A DNA stretch of 64,000 nt from Channa striata (lineage: Eukaryota; Chordata; Actinopteri; Anabantiformes; Channidae), in the NCBI GenBank assembly GCA_033026295.1, contig CM065175.1:13715837-13779836 (forward strand). Reading direction: 5' to 3'. Each line of letters begins with the position of its first letter. Position 1 is the first letter of the stretch. Both the position numbers and the translations under genes were made by a program. Under the pieces are notes generated by a model, which worked only from the letters and a program-made list of their open reading frames with translations, was not told the DNA's origin and ran no database searches. This document shows, one piece after another, positions 36,701-51,700 of the stretch.

Positions 36701-39700
36701 AGTGATAGCAAATGTTTTTTTTGTATGAGATAAGTATGCAGTGAGAGTCAGAACTTGTCTATCAGCTCCTCTCTGATTGAATTTTTGCAGATTATCGTGA
36801 CAGATGGAGCCCCATAATGTAAGACTCTCTGAAGTTACGATGTGTGACTGCGTCCATGCTTTGTGGATCTTTAGTGGAATGACTTCATTAAGTGCAAAGA
36901 AGACACATTTACATAGGAGTGTTTTAATCTAGATTAAATGTATAAGACCATGTCATTCAGAAAGTCACACGGCACCATGCTGGCACATGTTGGATGATGC
37001 TCCTGGTTTCTAGTGAACAGCCAGGTGTTTAGGGCTCTGGGGCAGTGCATCACCTGGTGCTGCGCATTGCATAATGAGTCCTCTCAGAGCAACATTCCCA
37101 CCTTATTTAAAAAAAAAGAGCCTTTGTAAATTTTGGTAAACTATTGTTTTACACAATAGACGACACAGGCAAATATCGCTATGACAACATAATGCAAAAT
37201 CCAGAGATTGGTTCCTAGTTTGGATAAAGATGTGAGTGATCAGGCAGACAATACTGTATGATTCAGCTCACAACAAATAACATATGGCTTAAATCTGGGT
37301 GGTGGGAGGTGTGTGAGGCACTTTGCAGTAGCAGTCGCACTTTCATGTTTAGAGGCAGGCGTTAAAATAGAGATGGTTGTGTAGATAATGATGATAGTCA
37401 CAACTGCCTGAACCTGTGTTCGGAGCTCTATTCTCGAACATATCCTGCATTCACCTGACGCTATGTGAACTTAAGTACAACAGTAATACATTAGGTCAGT
37501 GGATTCCCCCCTTCAGGGGGTTGCAAAAGGAATCTGAAGGGTCACAAGCTAATTAGAAGGATAAGAAAAAAACATTTTGTATGTTTTCGATTTTCAGCTT
37601 TTTAAATACTTGATACTTTCAGGTCTTCAGGGCTCTAAACTGCACAAAGTTAAAAATGAGAGGAGGAAAAAAATCACTTAGTTAAGCAAATCACTTATGC
37701 AGACCATAACCTGTCATAACAGATCTCAAGTAGAACATTTAAAAAAGATTGGGAACCACTGCATTACACAGCTATAACAGCCTCTCAACAGTTATTGCTT
37801 CCACTATGAAGGTCCAAATTTTGTTCAGCACAAAATTTCTGTCACACTTAAAGTTTACAGCTCCAACAAATATATTAAAATATTAAATACAAATGTTTTT
37901 AGTTCATTTATTTTATTTATTTTCCTCATTGTCTTTCATCCAGCATTATATCTGAGTTTGTTTTTGTCATTGTTTCACTTAGTACACAGAGCTATAACTA
38001 AACACTCAGAGCTACTTTCGGCATAATTAAAGATTTCTCTGCACTGAGATTTATATTTTAACAGGCTGCAAATCCCTGAAAACACATCCTAAAATCGGCT
38101 AAGAATCAACATATGACAACCATGAGCCCGAATCAAAAGCCTAAAACATTTACAGTGGTTAAGATCAGCTAACTCACCAGCACATTTGGTCCTGCTCACA
38201 AGAGGTGGTCCAGGGGGGCCAGTTCCTCCCTCTCCAGGCCGAGTCAACAGCACACTGATGTGGTACTCTGTGTCTGGATCCAGGTGCCACAGCTTATAGG
38301 TGACCATGTTTACTCCATGCACCTCTGACCATGGGGACTGGCTGGCACGGTATTCAATCTCCTTCCGGATAATGGGGCCATCTCCCAGGATGGAGTTGGT
38401 GTTGAGCTGGATGATCAGGTAAGTGGAGCCAGCGCGCAGCAGCTGGGGTGGCGCAATGGGGGATGGAGGTACTGTCAGAGGAAATGAGAAGCAGTTTTTG
38501 GTTTTTTTTGTCATTTTTCTGTTCAACCACAGGGTTTTATTGCTAAAAGCATTTTCTGGTGGGTCCATAGCACTGCTGCACAGACTGGAGAGGTAAACTT
38601 GTGATATTCATTGTACTAATCAGTTGTGTGCAAACAGATTTCTCATTATGTTAAAGTCTACTGAGTCTTAAATGAGTCTCTGGAGACTGCAGGATGTGAG
38701 CAGGTCAAACTGTGTACAAATAGCAGATTAGTCATAGCTATTAACAAGGCATTCACAGCCCGGCATACATTTTAGCAAGACCGTGAGTGAAAACCCGTCT
38801 GTGGATGCAGCGCGTTGAATGTGTATGATCTTTGTAACGGCAAGGATTAAGAGCTGTACATCTTTTTCTCTAACTCGGTGTTCTGTCTCCCCAGCTGGTC
38901 ACCATGATGAAAGAGGAGACTCTGCATCACTGTCGGTAAAGATTACCAAAGCAATGATTAATTCCAGAGCCCACTGGTCAAATGTCACTTACTGGCAGAT
39001 CCAAGCCACTGAACAATTACACGGCAACAGTGTGAGGGAGGGAAGGGAATGCAAAAGAAATGAGGACAAAGCATGAGAAAAGATCAGAGTTAGATCTGTG
39101 GCTGTGACTAATCCTTCATTCCTGCAGAGGCGCCTCTGTCTTTTATGGCCCTCTTCTCTGTGGGTTTACCAGCACCTCACCTCTCCTCTGCACAGATTCC
39201 CTTTCTCCAGCATCATCTTTATCTGTCAATGCCTGCATCCATCCAGTAAATGCATGAAATGCCAAAGTTAGGCCACAGGTAAGCAGCCAGCGGGGGTGGT
39301 AACATTTCTGTCAGTTCAAGTTTGCAGTTTTAATAAATATGTTTGACTTTTCGATTTGCTTCAGTTAATTAACTTTATTTTACATTTATTTTGTTCTCAG
39401 CTTTCAATTAGTTGTGATTTTCACTGTTTTCCAAAGTACACACAGCTATCTTGAAAGTGAACATTACTCTTCCACTACTTTCTGTTTAATTAGGGATTTT
39501 TCCATGCAGAGATTTGTGCTTTAACAGGCTGCAAATGTCTGAAAAAAACATCCACAAATGTGCTCAGGATTAAAATATGGCAACCATGGGGCCACAACAA
39601 AAGCCAGAGACGTGTAGCACCTCAGGGAGAAAGAGGAAAACGTTATATTTATTTTGTGTACAATTTGCTTTTCTCTATGGGGCAATAAGGGAGCTTCATC

Positions 39701-42700
39701 GTGATTCCTGCCAACAATCTATGGTCTTGAAATGAGTGGATCCAACTCATTAAGGGGATGAGAAGGCTCACGGTGTGGGGAAGTGATTTCTTAAAGTCTC
39801 ATTAGGTCTCAGCCTCAGCTCCTGTGAAACAGATTATAGAGTTACAGCTAGTTGACTCGAACTTGAACACGACTTATAGCTGGCGCTCACACTCATTCAT
39901 GGTGCAGAATGAGTTTGCCAGAGATAACATCTTTGCGCTGGCTGTTAAAAAGTAAGAAAGGCAACAGTGACACAAATACATTAATATTTATTTGATGGGA
40001 GTATTAATATGTTAAATGGGATTTAATGGCTTTCTATTACCTGACATCAAGGCTTACTGGCAGCTACTGGAGACAGGGTTTAGTAACATTTTATTAAAAG
40101 GACTCCATTTTGTACAGTAGCAGCAGTACCAGGCTGGGCGAGAATACTAAAATGAATAAATAATGTGCTATCAGTAAAAGGGATTTACAACACTCTGTAT
40201 CAGCCTTTTAAAAAATAACAGGAGGAGCATACAGTTGAGGACAAGGCGAATGAGTTTCTTCCACATCCTTATTTCCCCTTCTCATCTTCCCTTTACTGAG
40301 GGCTTGAGTTTGTTATGCCATCAAATCATCCCACAGCCATGTCATTACTGTGCTGTCAAAGTGGTGTCGGGCTGTGGGTTGGAGCGGGTAATGGGAGTGA
40401 GGTCACCATCTTTGGTACATGATATGACAGGGGCTGCAGGAGTCCAAGTCAAGTGAACAGCTTTTCGACAGAGAGCTGAAGAGCTGCGTATGAAAGACAA
40501 TCTGACAACCTCATCGCAGAAAACAACACGTCGGGCAGATGGTATTCATTCAAAAAGGCTTAATGTGTGTCGAGTACAATTCAAATTGTAATTAAGGGGT
40601 TCTTTGCAGTAAGAAGTAAGCAGAAGTAATATCTGTGGAACTTTGATACAGGTATCTATGATTTCCACCATCATGCAACAATGAAATCCTTTGGGTAATT
40701 TAAAATATTGTTCACTGTTGACTATCACAGTTTGTTATGATCACTTTCATTTTTTAATATGTCTTTGAATCACACTCAATAATCTACGGTGACCGAGAAG
40801 AGCAGGAAAATATTACACTTTTATAAAAACTGCAGGTAAACTCATGGTTGGGAACAATAACCAGGGCAGTGGAAGCACCAAACGAGAATAACGAGACACA
40901 ATAAAGAGTTGTGTTTACCTTTGACGACCAGTTCAGCAAAGTTTGAAACCCCAGAACCCCTGGGGGACTGAGTGACACAGCGGTATAGGTCTTGATCTGT
41001 TCGCTGGACGATGTCTAGCTGGAAGGATACCACAAACCGCCGGTGACTCAGATGCTTGACCGACGCTGTTGTTAAAATGTCCCCATTGTGTCTCTGTAAA
41101 CCGCGAAAGGACAGGGTCAGAAAAAACATGAAGGGTCATAATGTCACGGTCTTTTACACACACACACACGCACAAACAAGTATATGTCATCTCATACTGC
41201 GTATAGTGCGGAAACAACAAACAAAAACACGGAATACTTATGCACAGACAAACCATTGCAAAATACAGACCTAATAAATTATAAAAGGCTATTTCGCATT
41301 GTATTTACAAGTTGGAAGACTTGGGACAGACAGGTTTGAATGGATGCACAGAGTTAGAGTAAAGCCATGATAAGCCAGGCTCCCGAAAGCCTGCATCTCA
41401 GCAGACATGAAACAAATGACACAATCTAAGTATCACAATAAAAGCAGTTCTTTCTAACGTCAAAGTAGTGAAAAAGTTCTCTTTTCCACATGCCCGATCT
41501 ACACAATATTAATGTATTTATGATGTGTGTTTTATTTTGTTGTTTATCTTATTTACATGTACATAGTCTTATGATAACTTGTATGTATTTTTATTACAAA
41601 ACATTTTTGTACACATCACAATCCCAACTTGCCCCATTATCTCACACACACTTACTGTACAAACCTTAGCTCTTACTTTATCTAGTCCTTGTATCCGTGT
41701 GCACTGTTATTGCCCTTTGTACTCCTGGGACACTAAGCTAATAATGTAACAAAACACACTTAAATTATTGCTATCTGGGTCAGTTCTTATTAGTACTATG
41801 TGATTAAAAAGAAGAGTTGCCCAACTGTGTGTGATTTAATTAGAATGGCGGGACTGTTTCTCTGATTTAATCACACAATATGACAATCAGACAAGCTTTA
41901 AAAAGACAACCGAATAACATCTTGTTAAAATAATAACGATTACAGTGGTAATACATGTCATGGGTGTCGTCCCATAATGGAACCCATCTGCAACCTCACT
42001 CCTCATAAGTGAACAGTGTTATTGAACCAAATTATTTCAGCACTGGGATTGGGTTTAATGCATTAAGGTTTAATCAGTTTAGTACACAGACTAATGGATG
42101 GTTAGCCACATGCAGACTTGTGTTTTGGAGAAAAACAGAAAATTAGGAAACAGCTGAAATTCCTGTGAGACAACTGTTAACTACAGAATATCATAAAGCA
42201 GAAACTGAACAAAAGTGAGAGAAAACAGTGATAGAGAAAAAAACATTGAAAAGGGGAGATTCAAATGATGCTGCATGATGCACCTTGCTGTTGCACCGTT
42301 AGAGGCATTTCTCACATTGTTCCACACCATTAAAACCACTAGCATCTGTCAAGTCCACATAGTTGCAACACAACACATTGAATCTGACATTTTTTTTCTC
42401 ATGTTTTCAGGCCATTGTCTTTGTGTGAAATGATGGACATGAATCTGACTGTAAAACTCATGCTTTTGATCTGCCAGTTTTAACAGAATCCAAAGCATGT
42501 GAGCACGCTGGGATTAACAAGGAGACTTTGTGTTATGTTAGGCCGTCCTGGCTTTGGCTGTACTTCTGTGGCCTTCAGAAAACCCACACACCACAAAAAA
42601 AACCTCAGGCCGAGCCTTCGCAAACAAACACATAAACACACAACTGCTGATTAGGGTTATGCAGGCAACAAATCATATGACCTCAAGAAAACAAAAAAAA

Positions 42701-45700
42701 TCATATATACTTTTGCATCCTTCCTGCACCTTTTACAGCTCAATTTCACTGTTAGTATACAGATTACAGAGAGGAGACAAAAACGTAAGAATGAATGAAA
42801 CGCCCCGTGATCACTTCATATACAGAAAGGAATCTGGCCGTGTTGCAATTGATACAGTAGACAGAACGGCAAGGGCACAGAAGTAGAAAAGAACAGCAAT
42901 ATAAGGAAACTAGGTATGAAATATGCATGTGAAGCAGAGAGTCTAGACAGGAAGATGGCAATTAGGACAGTGAAAGTTAGAGAATAGGCAAACAGGGAAA
43001 CAGCATTCCAGTGGCCTGGAGATCTCATTACAGCAGACACCTGGTTATGCCAGCTAATTATCTAAAGCATTTGTCTTCATCTTTGTGTTGTGACCAAATG
43101 GGTGGGTCGATAAACTGTGGCGAGGGGAGGGAAGGTAGATGCTTCAAAAATATAAATCACACAGTTCGCTGTTTCAAACTATAAAGTGGGCTTGGGCAAC
43201 CTTTATTAACATTGGCTTTAGAGGGTAGATAGATGTTGGCGAAGGCACGGAATGTGTGGCTGTGCAGTAATTGTAGAGTGAGATTAAGGAAAAAAAACCC
43301 TACAGCACAGTGGCATTTGGTCCTTTAATCAGGGCTAAATAAAGAGGAGAATTTTAAGACCACAGAGTTGTTTCCACGAGAGGTAAGGACTGGCCCATCT
43401 GACCTTCACAAAGCCAGCCATTCAAGATGAAAAGATAGATATCTAAAGCACCACGCATGATTTGAATAAAAACAGGGGCAGTGAAAAAAGCAAAGAACAT
43501 TATAATCCAATAAGAAATTTAACTTTTCAAAGGCAGTGACATGAAGAGGCTTCACGGCTTTCAAGGCCTTCGCAAAATTTGTCCAATAGTTTTTTAAGCA
43601 CAAACAAATCTGGCACATAGAGAAAACCTTAGTGCAGTTATTTTTAAGTGTAAAATATGCCAGTAATAATGCACTTATTTATGTAGGGTTCAGTGCCACA
43701 CTGCGATATGAAGTCCTCAACTTAACAATTTGCCTTCACAGACTCATTCAGTTTAATTCATTCAGTTTGCACAGGTCCAGGAGCCTCTGGGCTACAGCCT
43801 TTGTTTTAAATGAATGTGAAACTTTCATGTTGAAAAGTCAACTAAACAACTACAAACAGATAGAAAGACATAAAACACGACCATGGAAAGAAAATTAAGA
43901 CAAAAGACAGCCATCATAAAGAGATACAAGTGACTACAAAGAGAATCTTTGCATAGGTAAAAAAAAATCAAAAAAAATCACACAAGACACTTAAAATGAC
44001 CCAAAGACAAGAAGTGATTATAAATGACACGGCGGTTCGATGTTACTTCGTGTCACTTTCAGTCTGGGTGCTCGCCTCCTTTGTAGTAAGAGTGTGGAGC
44101 GTTTTACACATCTGCGCCCAGAGGCACACTGTCTCATAATCCGTTCATGACCTGAAGAACCTCTACAATATACTGGATTCAGTCGGTCAAGTGTGAAAAG
44201 TACCAAAACCAGTTTTCCTTTTGTACTGTGGACTGTTCTGGGTCAGACACACGGGGTGTTCTAGCCACCATTAAACCACTGACCTCCAGCAGGAACTTCT
44301 CAGCCTCCGACGCCCTTCCAGCAGCAACACACTGGAAAGTGGCATTTTGCCCGGCATTGACCTCCTCATCTCCTAGCCTGGAAAAGTGTGGCGCCTTATC
44401 TGAGCAGACAGACAGAGGGAGACACAGTGGGATCAAAAGACTGCATTACCTTTCACATGGTGACAATGCCAGTCAGCTGCAGGGACACATTTTTTTCAAG
44501 CCTTTTTGTTTTTGCAATAAACAAGAATTTCAGGCATTACTGCCTGAAAGATCAAGTAGCTTTGTTCATTGTTTGTTCATAATTAACTTGATTTCACAAA
44601 CATTCACTGGGGAAATTTTTAAGTGGAACATTTGACAAAACATTGAACCTAAGCACTGGCTTTCTTTACCAATTTAATATTAACTTATTTTCTAAGTCAG
44701 TGAATAATGACTCAGAATAAGATTAGACGTATTAGTGCATACTGATGCATGTGCATTACCTGCTAATATCAGTTTGTTACAATAAATCAGCTACAAGATT
44801 AAAACTAGATCAGGCAGTAAAATAAAAAGTTGTTTTGTGTATTTGTATTGAATAATTTTCCTTAAAATACTGGCATGGGGGAGGGGCATAGAGGGGTCAT
44901 TTAGTGGTCAATACTAAAATACCTTGCATCCGATTAGAGACAATCTATAGATGAGCAGAATGTGGGAGTGAAAAGAAAAGAAAAGCCACAGAGTAAGCAT
45001 CAGTCCTCCACATTTTGACTAATAATGTCCCAGCATGCCGTGCAGAGCTGCCAGTGAGTCAGTGTGTGGGAGTAGCCCTCTCACCCAACTCCATGATTAA
45101 CAATAGAGCAGTGAGAACCAGACCCCTGCAGAGCCAAATCACTGGATGAACGCTGGCAGCATTACATGCCAGCACTGAGAAATGGGGAAAGACAAGTCGA
45201 CATGTCACTCTGAATGACTGACAGGCAGAGATGGCAGAGCAACAGTGAAACTTAAGCATCAGGGAGAAGCAAATGTTTGGGTCTCACTCGTTGCTTGCTT
45301 GGTGTTGCTTAGGACTGCGTTGCTATCTAGCAGAGGAGGGAGAGAACAATTTGCTGATCTTGTTTGTGTATGTTAAGCAGTAAGAGAAGAGAGCTCACAT
45401 TTGTACCCCACAGGTGGCTGTGTTTCCTTTGAGTGACTTTCCCTCCTAAGGTTAATTCATAATTCATGTCTGGGAGCCAAATATAAACAAACACAGAAAT
45501 ATGTGTGAATGGGAAAAGAATAAATTAAAAAAAGCAGGCCCTCCGGTTGGCAAGAATTGTGGTGTTATACAGCTAAATGTGTCAGATCGGATCCTCAGGA
45601 CTCTTTAGCATGATAAATATTTCATTGGACTGCAACTCTGGTTTCAGAGTCAAAGACTAGGACTCAGGAGAATACAACAGAAATGTCAGTCGTGCTTTAA

Positions 45701-48700
45701 CCAGGATTCACAAAAAGGAAATTGCTGAGCTTTTATTTTTTTAATTTCCTTACATGTTTTAGTACGCAGGGCTTCCTTTTGGGTTTTTGCTAGTTCTTTC
45801 TACACACAGTTGGCTGCCAAGTAATGCAGACTGGCCATGTGCCACATCATAAGGCATGCTCAGGTCTTGATGAGAGTCTTAATCATTTAATGGCCACAGT
45901 GGGATTATTCAAAATATGCCATCTGCTGCCTCTGGGAGACACAGGGTGGCTGACTGGGTGGTAGGTGTACAGCAGGGGTACGAACCAATCTCACAGAGCT
46001 GTTGTTTGTTTAAGACAGAATCACTGGTGGTTTCCTTTCCAACATCACACCGTAGAAAGGTCCACATCCAAACCCTCCCATGATAACAATGGGATACGTA
46101 GAAATCATAACATGGAGACAACATCTGTGAGAGATGGATATCCTTCAAGCTTGTTTCAGTTATGTAAGTAACATGGACCATTGATGTGGAGCTGACAAGA
46201 GCCCTCGTGTTCAGCAGTAGGCCGCACACAGAGTGTGTAAGTGACGCTGAGACACTTTGTCCAGGTATTAAGCTCAGGGTTTGTAGTGGACGTGTTTTAC
46301 ACAGGATCCTGAGGGGCTGACAACACACTGAACCACTGCTCTCACTTTTCAACCAGTGACGCATAAAGCCCTACACTGCAGGGAGCCATTGGTTATAAAA
46401 AAAAAAAAAAAGGTACCCAGAAGAGAAAGCATTTTCATAAAGCTTTGAAATGTAGTGCTTGACATTAAAAAACCTGTCTATGCAAAGTGACTTATGACCA
46501 AAAAAAGCTATAGCAGACTTTCCATCAGGCCCGAGCACATGAAAGTGTAGAAGGCTTAGGAGGGAGAATTCACGATTTCTCTGATTAACAAATAAATTTG
46601 GCTGTCAAACAAGGCTGCAGGCTGAACGGCGGCTGTGTTTTCAGGTAGAAGGGAGTGTTGGCATTTGGGTGTTACAGTGTTTTAACAGCGCTGCTGTTGT
46701 CACAGGATGCCCCGGGACAGACTGCGGTACTAATATAAGAGGTCGATCAGCCATTACTCTTGTCCTCATCCTATTTATGTTTCATGCTGCTTTGAAATGC
46801 ATTTTCCCCCCAAACTCACTAAACCCTTTTCCCTCCAGCACCTTGTGTAATTGCAATCCATTGTTAGAAGTGGCACTTACAGCAGGGATAGTTGAGCACC
46901 ATGATGTCATCTATAGCAATGTAGCCTCGCCGCTCCCTGGAAACAGTCGCCTCAATCAGAACCTGCAAAAGTGAAGTGAACGTAAATGCAAGAAGATTTA
47001 GCTCATAACCACAGCAGCAAAATTATACACTTGTGACTAACCTAACGCTCTCAAAGCTCAAGTGTAAGAGTAATTTTCCATAGAACATTAGCCGCGTGAA
47101 TTATATTGCTCGTTCCCTTTCGGTGACAAACGCATTAATTACAAACAAGCCCATCACTACATCGTTGCACATCTGTTGACCCAAAACAAAAAGCTAGACA
47201 ATGAGAGGGATGGGAGAATGATAGAAGCATAAAAATAGAGAGGTGGATACATTTTGCCTCAGTCCACAGGGCCAAAAGAAATAATAGCTTTATCGGGAAG
47301 CACACAATGCGACGCCTGAGTCATGAGCCCCATTCGAGATACAGAGCGCAGGTTGCTCTAAAGCCATAACAGCAGATAATACAGCTTGCACACGGCCATG
47401 AGACTCAAGGGAGGACAAAACTCTGCGCTGTCCCGTGGAACAATAAGCTGGATGAGCGGTGGGTTCTCTTGAAACCTAATCAATATCAAATCACCATCCT
47501 CAGCAATAGTGAGAAACGTATGAGAAGCAGGGGTGATGTTTGTTATCACAGCACCAAGGTCCACGTGTTTGATGGAAGGCAGCTTTGAGTTATTGTTTCT
47601 CATAATCCTCTGACCAAATGATTACAACATGGTTCATATCAATGGCTCTTGATTTTTACTGAGGCTACCACACTCACAAAAACACACTCCAACCATTTTA
47701 TACAGTCTCCTCCATGTTACTTTATGTGTGTGTCTGATGTCTGCGTTTACATGCAAGCAACGCTGAAATACATTCACAAACAAATCTTAACAACACTAAC
47801 CCTGGCTGATTCCATAATTGTCCACCATTTTATCTTATTCTGTCCACTGACGAAAGCCTTAATATGTGGTGGAAATCCCTGCTAAAATATGTTTTACAAC
47901 TACAATATGACACGAGGGCAATAATTAAATTGTTAATAGTGATACAAATACCTAAATGTCATGACTTTTCTGGAACCGTACTATAAATATTCCTTTGAAA
48001 CCAAGTTTCTTTTTAATTAAATAAATGTTCTATTAATGTGAAGCAGAGTTACAAGAACTTGAAAAAGTGAATAGCAAACGTCTAAAATTTAAGGAAGCAT
48101 CTAGACGTTCTGGTTTGAAATAGTTTTGATACACATCGCTAAGCGACTCTGCTTCCATCCATCCATCCACTTGCCTTTCACTGCATCTTTACCAATCCCA
48201 GCTGTCACTGGGAAAGAGGTGGGATACGCCCTGGACAGATTAGATCAGATGGTCTTAGGAGTGTGAAAGGAAACCCAAGCAAAGTCGGGGAGAACATGCA
48301 AACTGCGCACAGAAAGAGCCGAGCCAACCAGCAGACGGAGGGGAGAGAGGAGGAGGTTACAAACAGACATAAGGAGAGGTGAAAGGGAAAGCAGGGCAGG
48401 TCCTGGCTGCTGAGTCTCCATGTGGAAGAGTGACCCGGGTCTGCCTATAGCTGGTTACCCTTGTCTGGCTCAGGGAGGAAGACACTAAGACTAATCTCCT
48501 TCTGTCAGAGTCAATTTTCATATTTGTTCCCAAATGCTGCTGGAACCAGAGCTGGAAGATGCCACTGCTTTTAAAAAGAGGAGATATTAACATATCCTGT
48601 ATTCGTCTTTTGCACCCCCCACATTTTCACATTCTCTATTTTCTAAAAAGCCCTTGAAGAATAATTTCTCATTCCTTCTATATTTTAGTTTTCATTTCCT

Positions 48701-51700
48701 CTGTCCATTTGCCCTCGGATTTTCCTATATATCTGACGAAACATACGATATCATAATATTTACAGCGATAATTAAAACACAATACGCTTCAATGTGCTGA
48801 CCTAAATTAGCCGTATAAGTGCACACTGCATGCCATTAGGCTACCATCAAATTAGCCAGAAAACACTGATTAGGCTTAATGGTATACAAGAAAGAGACAA
48901 AAATGTCTTCAAAGTCTAATTAAAGGTGTTATTACTCTCTGCTCAACTAAAACACTCAATAAGAGATTGATTGCTGGTTAATTCCCAGTCTTCTTAGTCA
49001 TTAGGTTAGGAGGTTATTAAGAGGGAGACATTTGTTTCAATAAACAACCTTCCTAGATTTTTATTGAAAACCACTTTCCCAATGAAACTTCCCATATGCC
49101 TTCACTTAATTGTAATGAGCGCTTACTTTCCTTTAAAATGATAAAAGTGCACAAATCATCTTCCGGAACAAACGAAAAGTGTGACACAAAGTGATTTATG
49201 ACAGATATAAAATGCACATTAGGAGAACATATTACATTACCCTGTAATATTGGCTTTTAGAAGCAGTTGTAATGTATACAAATCAAGAGACAATTTATCT
49301 GGCCCTATAAACCAGCTCCCACCTTTCGCTTTCCAGTCAGGAGACGCCATTAGACACTGAGGGCTTTTACTCACCATTAGATGCCGTCATAGATAAATAA
49401 CCCCTCTAAATATTCACAGACAAAAGGTTACGTACTGAAGTAAATCTGTTCAGGTGGAAAATGCCAAAGGATAACAGCCTGTGTCTGAGAATTCTGAGTG
49501 TTAGGAATCTCAATTTGCTCTCTGCCGTATTTCATAAAAGCCTTTTCTATAGCCATAGGCTCAGCTTGGAGGACTCTTAGCAGGCTGCTGCGGGGGAAAA
49601 AGGAGACATTATCAGACAAAGCTGAGACATTAGGGTTCTCATTTAAAAGGCTTTGATGTGTCTCCCGCTTGCGAACATGTTCCTTTTGCTAAGAAATTAG
49701 CGTGATGAGTAAACTTGATGGCGTCATATGGAAAATTTAGTGCTGGTCTGCTTTAAAAGTTCTATCTAAACAAGTTAAATATGCTGATCTAATGAGTACA
49801 TCTGCTGGTTTTTAAATAGGAAACCGAAGTTTGCGTGCACTAAACCATAAACCGTAAAGGTCAGAAGGTGTCTGCCCCGGCTCCAGTCTTCTGGCTCTAG
49901 CCTCAGTCCTGTCATTGTGCCCAGATGTTTTGACATAATTTTATAAATGCCAAAATACTGGAGATACTATCGTAGATGAAGATATGAATGGGCGAGGACA
50001 TAAGTGAACTTTTATTATCTAGCTTGTCATTGACTGCAGTAGGTTTATGGCAGGTATAACTGGGAGCGAGGGTGAGGGCTGTCGACTCAGGCTTAAGACT
50101 AACCTACGCTAACCATGTAATGACTCTACTTACAGTAAATATCCATAGGTAGAAACGTCCCCAAATGTTGAGTTGTACTTTTAATACAATATTTTGACAT
50201 ATGTCAATTTGAGAGAATTTTTCATTCACACTGACAGTAAATATACCCTTTAATATGACAGGGGACAAGGTCATTTCCCAATTCTTGCCAAAACAGTTTC
50301 ATAGGCTGAAGCATATCTGAGCCAAGCGCATTAAGTAAAGTATCTTTCAATGTAATAACCTTTCAGGTGACATTTCCTCATCGGTTTCCTGGACATCTTC
50401 TATGCAGAGCTACAGAAGAAGGATGTTCTGTTGTTCTGAAACTTATGCACAACTTTGAGGCTAAGGATACCTACAGGATTGGACTTCTCAAATTCAAAAA
50501 CCAACGCAAGAACAGTGGATGACGTCCCTTAATTTTTCCTTCTTACTCGGATACGACCATTTCATGATCATCATTAACAGCTGCACTGATTTTAATTCGA
50601 TTTTGAAAGGATATTAAATATCATATAGTATAACACTGACATAACTTGTACAAAGATGCAGGTATTTGAACAGTGAATGTTTATTTATTGTTAAGACTTG
50701 AAATAAATCGTTATGAATTAATGAATGAAACTGAAGAAATAATCTCATGTACTAGTGATATAAAAGTATTGTATTAATTAATTATTAGTGAAATATTTAA
50801 GCGGAAACATTAAAAAGTAATGTGTGACACTGAAAGGAGACGTTCAAAGAAGACTGTAACATTTGGAAGGAGTCAAAAAAGAGAGAAGAAAGTGAGAGAC
50901 TGAAATGAGGGGAGGAGGACATGTCCCTGGCTCTAGTTGGCAGTCTTAGAAGGCTGGATAACATCTTTAATATTTGATAACAAGGTTCTACAGTTATTGC
51001 AAACACTTCTACCAATAAGAAGCAGAGAAATATGGCGATGTACACCAGACACACACGACATCTTCAATCGAGACATCTGAAGGTGATCTTCCTTTTCGAC
51101 AATCTCCACCCCAAAAATCCATTGAACTCCAAATCCCAATTTCAAAACTGTGATAGTCAAAGGTGACGTATGTGTAATGATTGTCACCCCGTGACATTAT
51201 TATAAAGGGTAAGCTGATCAGAGAACATAAGCAAACTCATGGACAAGTTGGGAGGAAGGCACCAAGACCGGCAGGAATGATAAGATCTTTAAAAGTACTC
51301 AAGCAAGAAAATAACTTTTCAAATCACATGTTGCATACTAATCCTCTTAGTTTTGGTGATTATCAGTGAATTGCTCCGACTGTTTTTAATTAGATTCCAC
51401 AATGACATTTTCAAGACCTAAACAGCGAGTGTGAGTGTTGTAAACAAGACATTTCATTACACCCAAAACTGTAAAATGAGCAACCTTGGGAACAATCTCA
51501 CATCTGTATCTGCGCAGTACAAAAGGCTACGCTGACATTTCTTATCCCTGTGCTGGAGCAGGGAGCTAGGAGCTCTAATATGACCTGGAATCTCATAAGG
51601 TGGAAAAACATGTGGATTTGAAAACCCAGTCTAAATGTATGTGTATTCCCCTGGGATTTATTTTACACACAGACAATGATAAGAGGTGCCCATTCTCCAC

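Larger units (their letters stand above)
31289..38177. other. ptpru intron 7
   Basis: A 6.9-kb intron and the richest in mobile DNA. It holds a dead Tc1-like transposon mixed with a SINE-like repeat (35590-36465), a hAT-type MITE (37497-37761) and one copy of a diverged direct repeat (37912-38150). A GC-richer block at 33400-33760 could be regulatory. Confidence 0.8.

Noticed and set aside
45909..46364. 151-codon minus-strand ORF in intron 4
   Set aside because: No domain, no homology to the receptor, and the phase-compatible exons 4 and 5 join without it.
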